NCBI GenBank assembly: GCA_964245015.1
Contig: CAXTMA010000063.1
Coordinates: 1 to 17,306, forward strand
Length of the DNA stretch: 17,306 bases
Source of the DNA: RH-AL1 sp964245015
Lineage (GTDB): Bacteria > Pseudomonadota > Alphaproteobacteria > Rhizobiales > Beijerinckiaceae
Reading direction: 5' to 3'
In this document: positions 1 through 7,907 of the stretch, piece by piece
How positions within the stretch are numbered: position 1 is the stretch's first letter
Layout: each line of letters opens with the position of its first letter
Position numbers and translations under genes: made by a program
The notes under the pieces: model-generated
Told to the model about the DNA's origin: nothing
The model's input: only the letters and a program-made list of their open reading frames with translations
The model's database searches: none

Positions 1-1
1 C

Positions 2-127
2 GACGCTGCGCTTGTTGCCGCCGCGCTTGGCCGGCAAAATCAGGGGCGCGACCAGCGCCCATTCCGCGTCGGTCCGATCGCTCGGGTTAGCGCAGCCTGC
101 TGCGATCGTAACGACCCCTGTTCTCAT
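2..127 (-). CDS. IS5-family transposase, N-terminal part, cut by the window edge
   Basis: Reading leftwards from an ATG at 127 there are 42 open codons that run off the window. The peptide contains SDRTDAEWALVAPLILPAK followed by RGGNKRSV. This is the standard N-terminus of IS5-family (DDE, DUF4096-type) transposases, where the motif DAEWALVAPL starts the N-terminal domain. No stop or frameshift is visible in this part, so the element may still be intact outside the window. The catalytic DDE residues lie beyond the edge and cannot be judged. It faces away from a second, decayed IS5-type remnant that starts about 85 bases to its right. The exact start is uncertain because upstream in-frame codons are poorly conserved in this family. 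Confidence 0.75.
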   Translation of the reverse strand, partial: MRTGVVTIAAGCANPSDRTDAEWALVAPLILPAKRGGNKRSV

Positions 128-160
128 TCGTCCACATCGGCAGCGCCGTACTCTGGCCAC

Positions 161-180
161 CTCTGAATCACAAACCGCTC
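161..180 (-). repeat. Possible terminal inverted repeat of the left IS5 element
   Basis: Read on the minus strand this is GAGCGGTTTGTGATTCAGAG, about 35 bases upstream of the transposase start at 127. IS5-family elements often begin with a GAG-rich end followed by TTGTGATTC, so this could be the element's terminus. The matching right end lies outside the window, so the assignment is tentative. Confidence 0.3.
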
Positions 181-211
181 AACCTGTTCCGCTTGTTCTC
201 GGACGGACACT

Positions 212-555
212 TACAGCTCCGACGTGTCTGATGAGGAGTAGGCGCTGGTGGCGCCCTATCTGGCGCTGCTACCGGAGGGTGTTCAACGGCCTGCGCTACG
301 TGATCCGCAGCGCTGCCCTGGCGGCTGGTATCCTACGACCTGCCGCCAAGGGCAGCGCGCCGGCTACGACGGCGGCAAGCGCAAGCGCGGCTCCAAGCTG
401 CACATGACGGTGTTGCCGCGGCGCTGAGTGGTGGAGCGCAGCTTTGCCCGGGCAACGCGCTTTCGCCGGCTATTCAGGGACTATGAAGGCTAGGCCAGTA
501 CATCGCCCGGCCTGCACCTTGCCGCTTTCGCCTGCCTGATGCTCAGAAAGGCCGC
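212..555 (+). pseudogene. Decayed IS5-family transposase with internal deletions
   Basis: Three plus-strand pieces resemble one IS5-family (IS427-like) transposase. At 212-275 the frame reads YSSDVSDEE, a stop where Trp is expected, then ALVAPYLALLPE. At 279-345 another frame reads VFNGLRYVIR and, past a frameshift, a YDLPP-like piece. At 370-555 the first frame resumes with YDGGKRKRGSKLHMTV, LPRR, a stop in place of Trp, VVERSFARATRFRRL and a C-terminal LHLAAFACLML. In intact relatives about 70 residues, including the central catalytic Asp region, separate KLHMTV from LPRRW. Here they are fused directly. Two Trp-to-stop changes (TAG at 235-237, TGA at 425-427), a third stop near 493, at least one frameshift and the internal deletions make it non-functional. 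Confidence 0.85.
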
Positions 556-1533
556 GGCAAAGGCGAGGCGCACGCGGGGACGCGTTTCCACCACCCTGGC
601 GGCGATCTTGAGCAGCCGCGGGCGCACCGTCGCGACCTCGGCCCCGGCAAGGTCGCGGACCTTGGGAACGGCGTCCCTCACCGCCGGCATCAGCCAGTCG
701 GCGGCCGTGCGCAGGACGAGGCGGACCCGGTTGGCGAGCGCCGAGCGGCACGAGGTGCGGTCGGACCGCAGTTGGGCCTTGCGCGGCTTGATCGGGTTCC
801 CGGCCTGCCCATGGGCTTGAGTTCTGACTGTCGTAGATCCACTCGGGCGAGCCGCGCCCGAGGTTTGTGAAGCGGAGGCCGAGCCGGGTCGCCTCGACGC
901 GCACCACCGCCCGGCGCGCGCGGGTCCACGAGCCCGCCTCGTGCCGGATTTCAACGTAGTCCCGCACCACGGGCTTGTCGGCGACGGCGCGCTCTGTGCG
1001 GACGGCATCGGCGATGGTCTCGACCTTCTTCAACAGCGGCTTCAAGCCCGGCCGGCCAAGGACGGTGCGCACAGGCCGTTGGCTTCGCACCACGCCTTCA
1101 CCTTGGGCCGGCCGTCGTGCCCGTCACCCCGCAACAGGATGCGGGCGCTTGGCCAGCGGCTGCGGATGCGCCCGCACCTCGACGGCATCCGGCCCGGCCG
1201 CAGGATCACGGCGACCGGACGGCTGCGCTCGGCATCGTGTACGTGGATGGGCAGGAAGCAGCGCTCGTCAGGCCATCGAGGTCGTCGGCGTCCTCATAGC
1301 CGCAGCAGAAGGCGAAGAGGCGGGCCCGGATCACGTCGGCGAAGCCGTGGGAGATGCGGATCGCGCCGGTCCGGGCTCAGCCGCGCCAGTCGCTCGGCGA
1401 TCCCGAGACGGCGCTCCGCCAGAGACAGCACCACGCCGCCGTCCGAGGTGAGGCGCCCTTCATCGAAGGCAGCCGTGACGTTCGTCCGCCCCACGGCTGG
1501 AAAGCCGAAGGCGTGGATCGTATCCGGGACCAT
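552..1533 (-). pseudogene. Decayed IS1380-family transposase
   Basis: Minus-strand fragments in shifting frames match an IS1380-family DDE transposase from N- to C-terminus. They include TNVTAAFDEGRLTSDGGVV near 1490-1435, a LFAFCCGYEDADDLDGL segment near 1320-1265, then RCFLPIHVHDAERSRPVAV, RGDGHDGRPKVKAWC near 1130-1090, DKPVVRDYVEIRHEAGSW near 980-920 and GSPEWIYDS near 850-825. The C-terminal part includes SDRTSCRSALAN and RLLKIAARVVE. Intact members have roughly 460 residues. Here the join between DLDGL and DERCF, near 1263, removes the segment with the first catalytic Asp (the DIDDT region). Frameshifts also occur near 1350, 1040, 870 and 830. The C-terminal end runs directly into the neighbouring IS5 remnant near 552. 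Flanking IS sequence may extend to about 1596. Confidence 0.85.
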
Positions 1534-1639
1534 GGCGGGCGTGGCAGGGCGTGAGGTGGACCGGGGTTGATGTCAGCACCCGAATCCTACACTGCTTCGA
1601 TGCTTTCAGCCACGCTCGCCACCGCGCCTAGCCCATGCC

Positions 1640-1984
1640 GGTGAAGAAGACGGGCTAAACTGCTCGGATTGCTCAAGGGCGGGTCGCAGGCGCCGGGTCG
1701 AGGAGACCCGCCACGTGGTGCGCCCACGCCGTGCGCGTTGGATCGATGCACCCAATCCCGCAGCGTTTGGCGCTGCTTGCCGGCACTCTGCGCCGCCTCC
1801 ACGCGGTTTCGCCCTTGCTGAATGAGGGCGGCAGAACAAGGGCGATCGCCAAGCAGCGACGCAGCTGGTTCGCATCCCGGCTTCGCCGCGCTCTCGACCC
1901 CAGCTCCGCCACCGTAAGACCCGTCCGGGTGACGCAAGCGTCACCGTACCGCTCCAGCCGAGCCAGCCGGAGACACCGAATCAA
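1640..1984 (-). pseudogene. Decayed IS630-family transposase, N-terminal part only
   Basis: Two minus-strand frames together give the N-terminal helix-turn-helix region of an IS630-family transposase. The first, about 1915-1835, contains TVAELGSRARRSRDANQLRR followed by CLAIALVL. The second, about 1805-1645, contains VEAAQSAGKQRQTLRDWVHR and a degraded proline-rich linker (PRPGACDPPLSNPSSLARL). They are separated by a frameshift near 1825. The catalytic DDE domain that should follow is absent; the sequence passes straight into the flank of the IS1380 remnant. An 18-bp palindrome with arms GGTGACGC/GCGTCACC at 1928-1945 lies within it. The start codon and outer boundary are approximate. Confidence 0.75.
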
Positions 1985-2097
1985 CTCACACCGATCCCGT
2001 CACCCGGAATGGGTCTCATCGATCCGCCCTGGGTCTGGGACATGTCGTATTGCATCGGATCGGTTTGCAAGCGGCTGCGTACTTCCGGTCCGATGCT

Positions 2098-3732
2098 TCA
2101 ATGCATCGCCTTAAGCCGACGGCGCTCCACCGATGATGGGATGCGCATGCTTTCCCGGTATTTGGCGACGGTGCGCCGGGCGATGTCGATGTTGGCCGAC
2201 TTCAGCTTTTCCACGATGGCATCGTCGGACAGGATCTCGCCGGCCGGCTCGCGCTCGATCATTTGACGGATGCGGAAGCGCACGGACTCGGCGGAATGCG
2301 ACTCGCTGCCGGTCTTCGAGGCGATCGAGGCGGTGAAGAAGTACTTCAGCTCGAACAAGCCGCGCGGACTCGAGAGATACTTGTTGGACGTCACCCGCGA
2401 CACGGTCGATTCGTGCATGCCCGTCGCTTCCGCGATCGCCTTGAGGTTGAGCGGGCGCAGGTGCTCGACCCCGTTGATGAAGAAGGCGTCCTGCTGGCGC
2501 ACGATCTCGCTGGCCACCTTGAGGATGGTGCGGGCGCGTTGCTCCAGGCTCTTGGTCAGCCAGTTCGCGGTCTGCAAGCAACCCGACATGAAGGATCGGT
2601 CGGCTTCGCTGCCCTTGTTGCGCGAAATCTTGGCGGCATAGGTCTGATTGACGAGCAGGCGCGGCAACACGTCCGTGTTCAGTTCGACGATCCAGGATCC
2701 GTCGGGCGCCGCCCGCACGATCACGTCGGGCACCACCGGCTGGATCGGGTTGGAGCCGAAGGCGCGTCCCGGCTTGGGGTCGAGTCGCTTGATTTCCGCG
2801 ATCATCTCGTGAACGTCTTCGTCGTCGACGCCGCACAGGCGGCGCAGCGCAATGATGTCGCGCCGCGCGACGAGGTCGAGATGCCCGATCAGGGTGCGCA
2901 TCGCCGGGTCGAGCCGGTCGAGGTCGCGGAGCTGGATCGCCAGGCACTCGGCGAGGCTGCGCGCGCCGACGCCCGACGGATCGAGGGTCTGCACGGTGGC
3001 CAGCACCGCTTCCACGCGCCGCAGCGGCGTGCCCAGGCGGCCGGCGATGTCCTCCATCGAGTCGGCGATGTAGCCGGTCTCGTCGATGGCATCGATCAGG
3101 GCATGGCCGATGATGCGGTCGGCGGGATCGGGCAGCGCCAGCGGCAGCTGCGCCAGCAGGTGGTCCTTCAGCGACGGCTTGGCGGCGAGGTAAGATTCGA
3201 GGTTGGAGGCTTCACCGTCGACACCGTTCCCCGACGAGCCGGACCAGGCGGCGGCCGATAGGCCGGTCTCGCCGGCCTCGCCCATCTCGGACGACGCTCG
3301 GACGCGGTCATCGTCGAAGGCGTTGCTGAGTTCGGTGCCAAGGCCCGCTTCAAGCGTCGTGCGATCGGTGGCGAAGCTGTCCGAACTCCAGTCGCCCTCG
3401 ATGCGCCCTTCACTCGGCTCGCCGGCGAAGGCCGGATCGACCTCGCCGAAGCCGTCCCCTGCCGCATCGATGCCGTGCGTTTCGCCGCCATGGTCGCTGA
3501 GATGATCGCCGGCCAAGCCGGCATCCGTCCGATCGCTCGCGGGCGCCTCGATGTGGTCATCGGAACGCCCGTCCTCGGCTCGCTCCAGGAGCGGATTGCG
3601 CTCCAGCTCGTCTTGAACGAAGGAGGCGAGTTCGAGATTCGAAAACTGCAGAAGCTTGATCGCCTGCAAAAGCTGCGGCGTCATCACCAGGGACTGTCCC
3701 TGCCGCAATGTCAGCTTCGTTGTCAGCGCCAT
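2098..3732 (-). CDS. rpoN: RNA polymerase sigma-54 factor RpoN
   Basis: This encodes sigma-54, which directs RNA polymerase to -24/-12 promoters that need AAA+ activators, typically for nitrogen, motility and envelope genes. The 544-residue product starts with the glutamine/leucine-rich Region I (MALTTKLTLRQGQSLVMTPQ, residues 1-50). An unusually long acidic Region II follows at about 51-180, then the core-binding domain at about 185-390, a helix-turn-helix near 428-452 (LKAIAEATGMHESTVSRV), and the signature RpoN box ARRTVAKYRE at 518-527. I prefer the ATG at 3732 because Region I conventionally begins MAL; an in-frame ATG at 3756 would add eight residues. Neither start has a strong ribosome binding site. 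It follows lptB with a 292-base gap in which I see no gene. The usual downstream hpf/ptsN genes are replaced by transposase debris. Confidence 0.97.
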   Translation of the reverse strand: MALTTKLTLRQGQSLVMTPQLLQAIKLLQFSNLELASFVQDELERNPLLERAEDGRSDDHIEAPASDRTDAGLAGDHLSDHGGETHGIDAAGDGFGEVDPAFAGEPSEGRIEGDWSSDSFATDRTTLEAGLGTELSNAFDDDRVRASSEMGEAGETGLSAAAWSGSSGNGVDGEASNLESYLAAKPSLKDHLLAQLPLALPDPADRIIGHALIDAIDETGYIADSMEDIAGRLGTPLRRVEAVLATVQTLDPSGVGARSLAECLAIQLRDLDRLDPAMRTLIGHLDLVARRDIIALRRLCGVDDEDVHEMIAEIKRLDPKPGRAFGSNPIQPVVPDVIVRAAPDGSWIVELNTDVLPRLLVNQTYAAKISRNKGSEADRSFMSGCLQTANWLTKSLEQRARTILKVASEIVRQQDAFFINGVEHLRPLNLKAIAEATGMHESTVSRVTSNKYLSSPRGLFELKYFFTASIASKTGSESHSAESVRFRIRQMIEREPAGEILSDDAIVEKLKSANIDIARRTVAKYRESMRIPSSVERRRLKAMH

Positions 3733-4024
3733 TTGCCAAGCCACATCAGCAAGCATACCAAGCGGACACGCACTCCGGGCCCGCTTCTTGCTTCTCTAAC
3801 AGAGCTCACCCCGCATGTCTTGGCGCGGCGGGGGCATTCGGCGCGTTTCGACGCTGAAATGATCCCGACTTGGTTTGCATTTCGAACCGGGCGCAGATTC
3901 GCGCCGGCAAGCTGGCGCGTCCGAGCGTCGGGAGCGGACGGGACAGCGCATGGCGGCTGCGGGGGCAGGAACCGGATGGAACGAGCTGGGACATCGGCTC
4001 GAACCTGATACCCGGTCCGGCGGT

Positions 4025-4945
4025 CTACAGTCGGAAATCCTCGCCGAGATAGTGCCGGCGCACGTCGGGGTTCTCGACGATCTCGGCCGGCGCGCCCGAG
4101 GTCAGCACCGTGCCGGAATGGATGATGTACGCGCGATCGATCAGCCCCAGCGTTTCCCGCACGTTGTGATCGGTGATCAGCACCCCGATGCCGCGCCGCT
4201 TCAGATGCTGCACCAGAACACGGATGTCGCCGACGGCGATCGGGTCGATGCCGGCGAACGGCTCGTCGAGAAGCATGAAGCTCGGTTTGTTGGCCAGCGC
4301 GCGGGCGATCTCGCAGCGCCGCCGCTCGCCGCCCGACAGCGCCACGGAAGGCGACTTGCGGAGGCGGGTGAGGTCGAACTCGTCGAGCAGCCCGTCCAGC
4401 TCGCGCTCGCGTTTTTTCTTGTCGCGCTCGGACATTTCCAGCACGGCGCGGATGTTGTCCTCGACACTCAGGCCGCGGAAGATCGAAGCTTCCTGCGGCA
4501 GGTAGCCGATGCCCAGCCGCGCCCGGCGATACATCGGCAGGCTGGTGACGTCGTTGCCGTCGAGCGCGATGCGCCCGGCGTCAGGGCGCACCAGTCCGGT
4601 GATCATGTAGAAGGTGGTGGTCTTGCCAGCGCCGTTTGGACCGAGCAGGCCGACCGCTTCGCCGCGCCGCACGATCATGCTGACATCCTCGACGACGCGG
4701 CGGGCCTTGTAGGCCTTGCGGATGTGCTGGATCGCCAGGATGCCGTCGCCTGCGGCGGGCGCGACGCTGAAGCTCTCACCCGGCTCCGGTGCACCCAGCT
4801 TGGGCTCGCCGGCCTGGGCCTCGCCGACCCGCACGAGGCTCGTCGCCGTCGCCGTGCCGGAGATCGCCAAGCCGCGCACCAGATTGCGGCGGCCCGGAAG
4901 CCAGTCGCGCAGACGTGGCATGGCGATGTTCGGCATCAGCGTCAT
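4025..4945 (-). CDS. lptB: LPS export ABC transporter ATP-binding protein LptB
   Basis: LptB is the cytoplasmic ATPase of the LptB2FGC complex that extracts lipopolysaccharide from the inner membrane. Of its 306 residues, about 70-306 form a complete ABC domain: Walker A GPNGAGKTT at 102-110, Q-loop Gln151, signature LSGGE at 203-207, Walker B FMLLDEPFAGIDP starting at 223, and H-loop His260 in ITDHN. The sequence YLPQEASIFRGLSVEDN is characteristic of LptB rather than of other ABC families. It has an additional N-terminal stretch of about 68 residues, rich in Ala/Gly/Pro, that ordinary LptB (about 240-250 residues) lacks. No internal ATG occurs between codons 9 and 90, so the extension is probably translated, although a GTG start at codon 38 is possible. 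The gene lies 140 bases downstream of lptA and upstream of rpoN. Confidence 0.96.
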   Translation of the reverse strand: MTLMPNIAMPRLRDWLPGRRNLVRGLAISGTATATSLVRVGEAQAGEPKLGAPEPGESFSVAPAAGDGILAIQHIRKAYKARRVVEDVSMIVRRGEAVGLLGPNGAGKTTTFYMITGLVRPDAGRIALDGNDVTSLPMYRRARLGIGYLPQEASIFRGLSVEDNIRAVLEMSERDKKKRERELDGLLDEFDLTRLRKSPSVALSGGERRRCEIARALANKPSFMLLDEPFAGIDPIAVGDIRVLVQHLKRRGIGVLITDHNVRETLGLIDRAYIIHSGTVLTSGAPAEIVENPDVRRHYLGEDFRL

Positions 4946-5050
4946 CGCCGACCGGCCTTCGGATCTTTGCGTCCAGCCCGATCCTTCATCCGGCCGGCCT
5001 TCCCTTCGCTTTGGCCGGCCAGGGCCGACGATCGTTCCACCGATTCATTA

Positions 5051-5070
5051 ACCGAACCTGTCGGTTCGGT
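5051..5070 (-). promoter_or_regulatory. Short hairpin between lptA and lptB
   Basis: A perfect 8-bp inverted repeat, ACCGAACC and GGTTCGGT, encloses a 4-base loop in the 140-base gap between lptA (ends 5086) and lptB. It is not followed by a run of T in the direction of transcription. A processing or mRNA-stability element is therefore as likely as a weak terminator. Confidence 0.4.
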
Positions 5071-5085
5071 CATCTGCGGCGGAGG

Positions 5086-5769
5086 TCACAATCCGCGTGA
5101 TCCCGTCGCGGCTCCCGTGCCTTTACGGGCGGTGTGGCGCGGGGAACCCTCCTCGTCGCCGGCCGCCCCGCTCGTTCCCCCGCTCGCGGCGGTGGTGTCG
5201 CGATCCTCGGGCTGGAACATGCTCTTCACCCGGCCGGTGACGACCGCCTGCCCGCTCTTCAGATCATAGGTAAGCTTGTCGCCCTTGGTGACGTTGGGGC
5301 CCTGGCTCAGCGTGACGTTGCCGGTGAGCACCACCGTGTTGGCGGTCTTGTCGTAGACGCCGCTGTCGCCTGTGCCGACCTGGTCGCGCTGCAGCAGGGT
5401 GACGGGCCCCGCGGCCAGCATGCGCTGCACCTGATTGTTGGCCGAGCCGGACGCGTCCCCGGCCGCGCTTTTGCTGCCCTTGGGCGCGAGGAATATGGTC
5501 AGTGCGCTTGCCTTCAGCTTGGCGTCGCCCTGGGTGGCGACCACGCTGCCGGTGTAGATGAGCTTCTGCTCCTTGTCGAAATAATCGAGCTTCACCGCCT
5601 CGATGTTGATCGGCTGCTTGGCGTTGCCGCCCGGCAGCACCGCCGCGCCGCCGCGTTTCTGCGCCAGGGCCTCGGTCGACAAGCCGGCGAGCGCCGCCAG
5701 GGCGAGAGTGGCGGCCAGCGCCCGCAACCCTCGCCCGGCCGTCGCCGGCAAGCTGACGGCCGGCCTCAT
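5086..5769 (-). CDS. lptA: LPS transport periplasmic protein LptA
   Basis: LptA polymerises in the periplasm to bridge LptC in the inner membrane with LptD in the outer membrane, carrying LPS across. The 227-residue product has a signal peptide with an Ala/Leu-rich core (about residues 16-32) and a likely cleavage after EALA at 36. An OstA-like beta-jellyroll domain follows at about 50-190, with repeated strand patterns such as KLIYTGSVVATQGDAKLKA and NTVVLTGNVTLSQG. The last 35 residues are low-complexity Gly/Ala/Thr. The ATG overlaps the stop of lptC in an ATGA arrangement, so the two are probably translationally coupled. Position next to lptC and lptB supports the assignment independently of the weakly conserved sequence. 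Confidence 0.93.
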   Translation of the reverse strand: MRPAVSLPATAGRGLRALAATLALAALAGLSTEALAQKRGGAAVLPGGNAKQPINIEAVKLDYFDKEQKLIYTGSVVATQGDAKLKASALTIFLAPKGSKSAAGDASGSANNQVQRMLAAGPVTLLQRDQVGTGDSGVYDKTANTVVLTGNVTLSQGPNVTKGDKLTYDLKSGQAVVTGRVKSMFQPEDRDTTAASGGTSGAAGDEEGSPRHTARKGTGAATGSRGL

Positions 5770-6437
5770 GGCGTACCGGCCTCGGCCTGCCGCGTCGGCA
5801 CGTCCGCCCGGTCGTCGGGCGGATCGAAAGTCGAGGCGATATGACCGCGGAAGGCGATGACGTGGCCGTTGTTGGAGATCGCGAGATCGTCGGCCGCCAC
5901 CTCGCCGCCCTTGAGGTCGACGCGCAGCCGCTCGTGCGAGGTGAACAGGCCGCCCCGGAAGCTCATTGTGGCGCTGCGCAGGTTGAGGGTGTAGCCGCTG
6001 GTGTTGGCGATGGTCACCGAGCCGTCGAGCGAAACCATGTCGGCTTTGGAGTCGTAAAGGCCGTGGTCGGCGGTGATGTGGGTGGTGGTGGCATCGGCCA
6101 TGCCGATGCGGGCATCGACGCCGAGCAGATCCATGACGCTGGGCGTGGTGATGTCCTGGAGGCCGGCGCGGGCCTTGATCTCGTAGGGGCCGCCACCCTG
6201 CTGGACGCCGGAAATCTTCGGCCGATCCATGGTGATCTTGGTGCCACTCATGCCGACGCCGGCGAGGCTCACCCCGCTGGGCAGATGGCGGAACGGGTTG
6301 CAGAAGGCGGCGAGCGCGATGCCGATCACGCCGAGAAGCGAGCCCAGGATCATCAGGCGCTTGACCAGCCTGACGCGGGCGGTGTGGCGATCGGCGGCGC
6401 GAAAGGCGCCGCTGCGCTCGGGCGGCGTGTAGTCCAT
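5766..6437 (-). CDS. lptC: LPS export inner-membrane anchor LptC
   Basis: LptC is the bitopic membrane protein that passes LPS from the LptB2FG transporter to LptA. From the ATG at 6437 the product has 223 residues: a basic cytoplasmic start (MDYTPPERSGAF, then an Arg/Lys-rich stretch), one transmembrane helix at about 28-46 (LMILGSLLGVIGIALAAF), and a periplasmic LptC/OstA-type beta domain. The domain contains TADHGLYDSKADMVSLDG and LRVDLKGGEVAADD. The frame stays open upstream, and an ATG at 6572 has a better spaced AGGA sequence and would add 45 residues. I chose 6437 because it gives the usual short cytoplasmic tail. The gene overlaps lptA by four bases and follows RNase D. Confidence 0.88.
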   Translation of the reverse strand: MDYTPPERSGAFRAADRHTARVRLVKRLMILGSLLGVIGIALAAFCNPFRHLPSGVSLAGVGMSGTKITMDRPKISGVQQGGGPYEIKARAGLQDITTPSVMDLLGVDARIGMADATTTHITADHGLYDSKADMVSLDGSVTIANTSGYTLNLRSATMSFRGGLFTSHERLRVDLKGGEVAADDLAISNNGHVIAFRGHIASTFDPPDDRADVPTRQAEAGTP

Positions 6438-6648
6438 TCCCCGGCGCGCGCCATCGAGGCGCGCGCGCCCTTGCGACGATCCTTGCGCCAACCCTGCGAC
6501 GGTCCCATCCGGTCCGCCGATCGTCTGCCCGCTCGCGAGATCAACCATGCCGCCGGGCCGCAGCCCCTCCATCACGCCATCCTGTTTGCGCGCCGACAGC
6601 GGCGAAGTGAAGGCGGAGCCCGGCGGTGGCGACGACCATGGGGATGGG

Positions 6649-7263
6649 TCAGGCATGGGCGAAGATGTCGGTCTCGGCCCAGCCGTCGAGGTCGAGCCGG
6701 GCGCGCACCGGCAGGAAGGCGAACGCCGCCTCGGCGTAGATGTCGCGGCCCTCGCGCCGCAGCATGGCGTCGAGGCGCTCGCGCAGGGCATGCAGGTGCA
6801 GCACGTCGGAGGCGGCATAGGCGAGTTGCGCCTCGTTCAGGGCGTCCGCCCCCCAATCGGAGGACTGCTGTTGCTTGGACAGGTCGACCCCGAGCAGCTC
6901 GCGCGCCAAATCCTTGAGACCGTGGCGGTCGGTGTAGGTGCGCGCCAGCTTGGAGGCGATCTTGGTGCAATACACGGGCTGGGCCATCGCCCCGAAGGCC
7001 TTGAACAGCACGGCAACATCGAAGCGGGCATAATGAAACAGCTTGGTCACGCCGCCGTCGACGAGCAGGCGCTGCAGCACCGGCGCTTCGCGCTGCCCGC
7101 GGGATATCTGCACCACATCGGCCGTGCCGTCCCCGGTCGAGAGCTGCACCACGCACAAGCGGTCGCGGGCCGGATGAAGGCCGAGCGTTTCCGTATCGAT
7201 GGCGACTGCCGGACCGGCGGCATAGTCGCTGGGGAGATCGTTTCTGTGCAGTCGAATCGTCAT
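6649..7263 (-). CDS. rnd: Ribonuclease D-type 3'-5' exonuclease
   Basis: The 204-residue protein is a short, single-domain RNase D-like exonuclease of the DEDDy group, the form common in alphaproteobacteria. It lacks the HRDC domains of E. coli Rnd. Motif Exo I is AIDTETLGL (Asp23, Glu25), Exo II is FHYARFDVAVL (Asp82), and Exo III is YAASDVLHLHAL (Tyr149, Asp153). Start: MTIRLHRNDLP is the family's typical beginning; an ATG four codons upstream (7275) is an alternative. It heads the minus-strand block with lptC, lptA, lptB and rpoN, a synteny seen widely in alphaproteobacteria. A role in trimming structured RNA 3' ends is known for the family, but the substrate here is not shown by the sequence. 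Confidence 0.93.
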   Translation of the reverse strand: MTIRLHRNDLPSDYAAGPAVAIDTETLGLHPARDRLCVVQLSTGDGTADVVQISRGQREAPVLQRLLVDGGVTKLFHYARFDVAVLFKAFGAMAQPVYCTKIASKLARTYTDRHGLKDLARELLGVDLSKQQQSSDWGADALNEAQLAYAASDVLHLHALRERLDAMLRREGRDIYAEAAFAFLPVRARLDLDGWAETDIFAHA

Positions 7264-7445
7264 GGCGGAAAGCATATCCCTGGTGGCGGGCAGTCGGAGC
7301 CGCGACCCGCGCGCGCCGACAGCGATAAAATTGCGGCGGCATCGTGACGACACTTCCCGCTTGGGGTCTCATAGACCGCGGAAGGCGGAACCGGGTGCGA
7401 CACACTGCCGTTCTGCCGGCACATCTTCACCGGAGGACGAAATAC

Positions 7446-7859
7446 ATGGCATATAAACTGGCGCCGATGGTCATCGCCGCACTTCTCGCGGCGCCCGTTC
7501 TGTCGCATGCGCAAGGCCTTATCGGCGGGGCCGAGCGCGGCGCGAACGAGGGCGGCTCCGCAGCCGGGCCGGTCGGGGCGATCGTCGGAGGTGCGGTGGG
7601 CGCGGCGACGGGCACGGTGGGCGGCATCCTGGGCTTGAGCGACCGGCCGCGCTTTCGCACCTATGTCGAACGCGAGCACGTGCGCTCCTACGAATATAAT
7701 GAGCCGCTGCGCGCCGGTGCCGTATTGCCCGACAGCTACGCCTACTACGCCGTTCCCGAGGAATACCACGTGCGCCGCGACTACCGCTACGCTGTGATCA
7801 ACCATCGTCCGGTGATCGTTGATCCCGTGACGCGGCGGGTCGTCGAGGTGATCGAATAA
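7446..7859 (+). CDS. Secreted DUF1236 domain protein with glycine zipper
   Basis: This 137-residue protein has a clear signal peptide (MAYKLAPMVIAALLAAPVLS, probable cleavage near residues 22-23). A Gly/Ala-rich glycine-zipper stretch follows at about 30-65, containing GPVGAIVGGAVGAATGTVGG. The tyrosine/arginine-rich C-terminus includes YAVINHRPVIVDPVTRRVVE, which resembles DUF1236 domains of rhizobia and relatives. Glycine zippers often insert into or associate with membranes, so a periplasmic or outer-membrane location is likely. The function is unknown. The ATG is preceded by GGAGGA at a good distance, which fixes the start. It is divergent from rnd and followed by a strong hairpin, so it is probably a single-gene transcript. 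Confidence 0.85.
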   Translation: MAYKLAPMVIAALLAAPVLSHAQGLIGGAERGANEGGSAAGPVGAIVGGAVGAATGTVGGILGLSDRPRFRTYVEREHVRSYEYNEPLRAGAVLPDSYAYYAVPEEYHVRRDYRYAVINHRPVIVDPVTRRVVEVIE

Positions 7860-7907
7860 GCGTTCGCGCCGCGGTCGCTCTTTGCTGCAACCTTGGCTGC
7901 GACTTTG

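Noticed and set aside
12..407. 131-codon plus-strand open frame at the left end
   Set aside because: Its N-terminal half is antisense to the IS5 transposase start, and only its VFNGLRYVIR part matches a transposase piece; it is a chance frame through decayed IS DNA.
2263..3261. 332-codon plus-strand open frame antisense to rpoN
   Set aside because: High-GC shadow of rpoN with no recognisable domain; the opposite strand has the complete sigma-54 signatures.
3806..3994. 62-codon minus-strand frame between lptB and rpoN
   Set aside because: No ribosome binding site, no motif, and composition unlike a conserved protein; treated as spacer.
3875..5269. 464-codon plus-strand open frame antisense to lptB
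   Set aside because: Runs across lptB, the gap and into lptA; composition is rich in His/Arg/Asp typical of a shadow frame, and the real genes on the minus strand are unambiguous.
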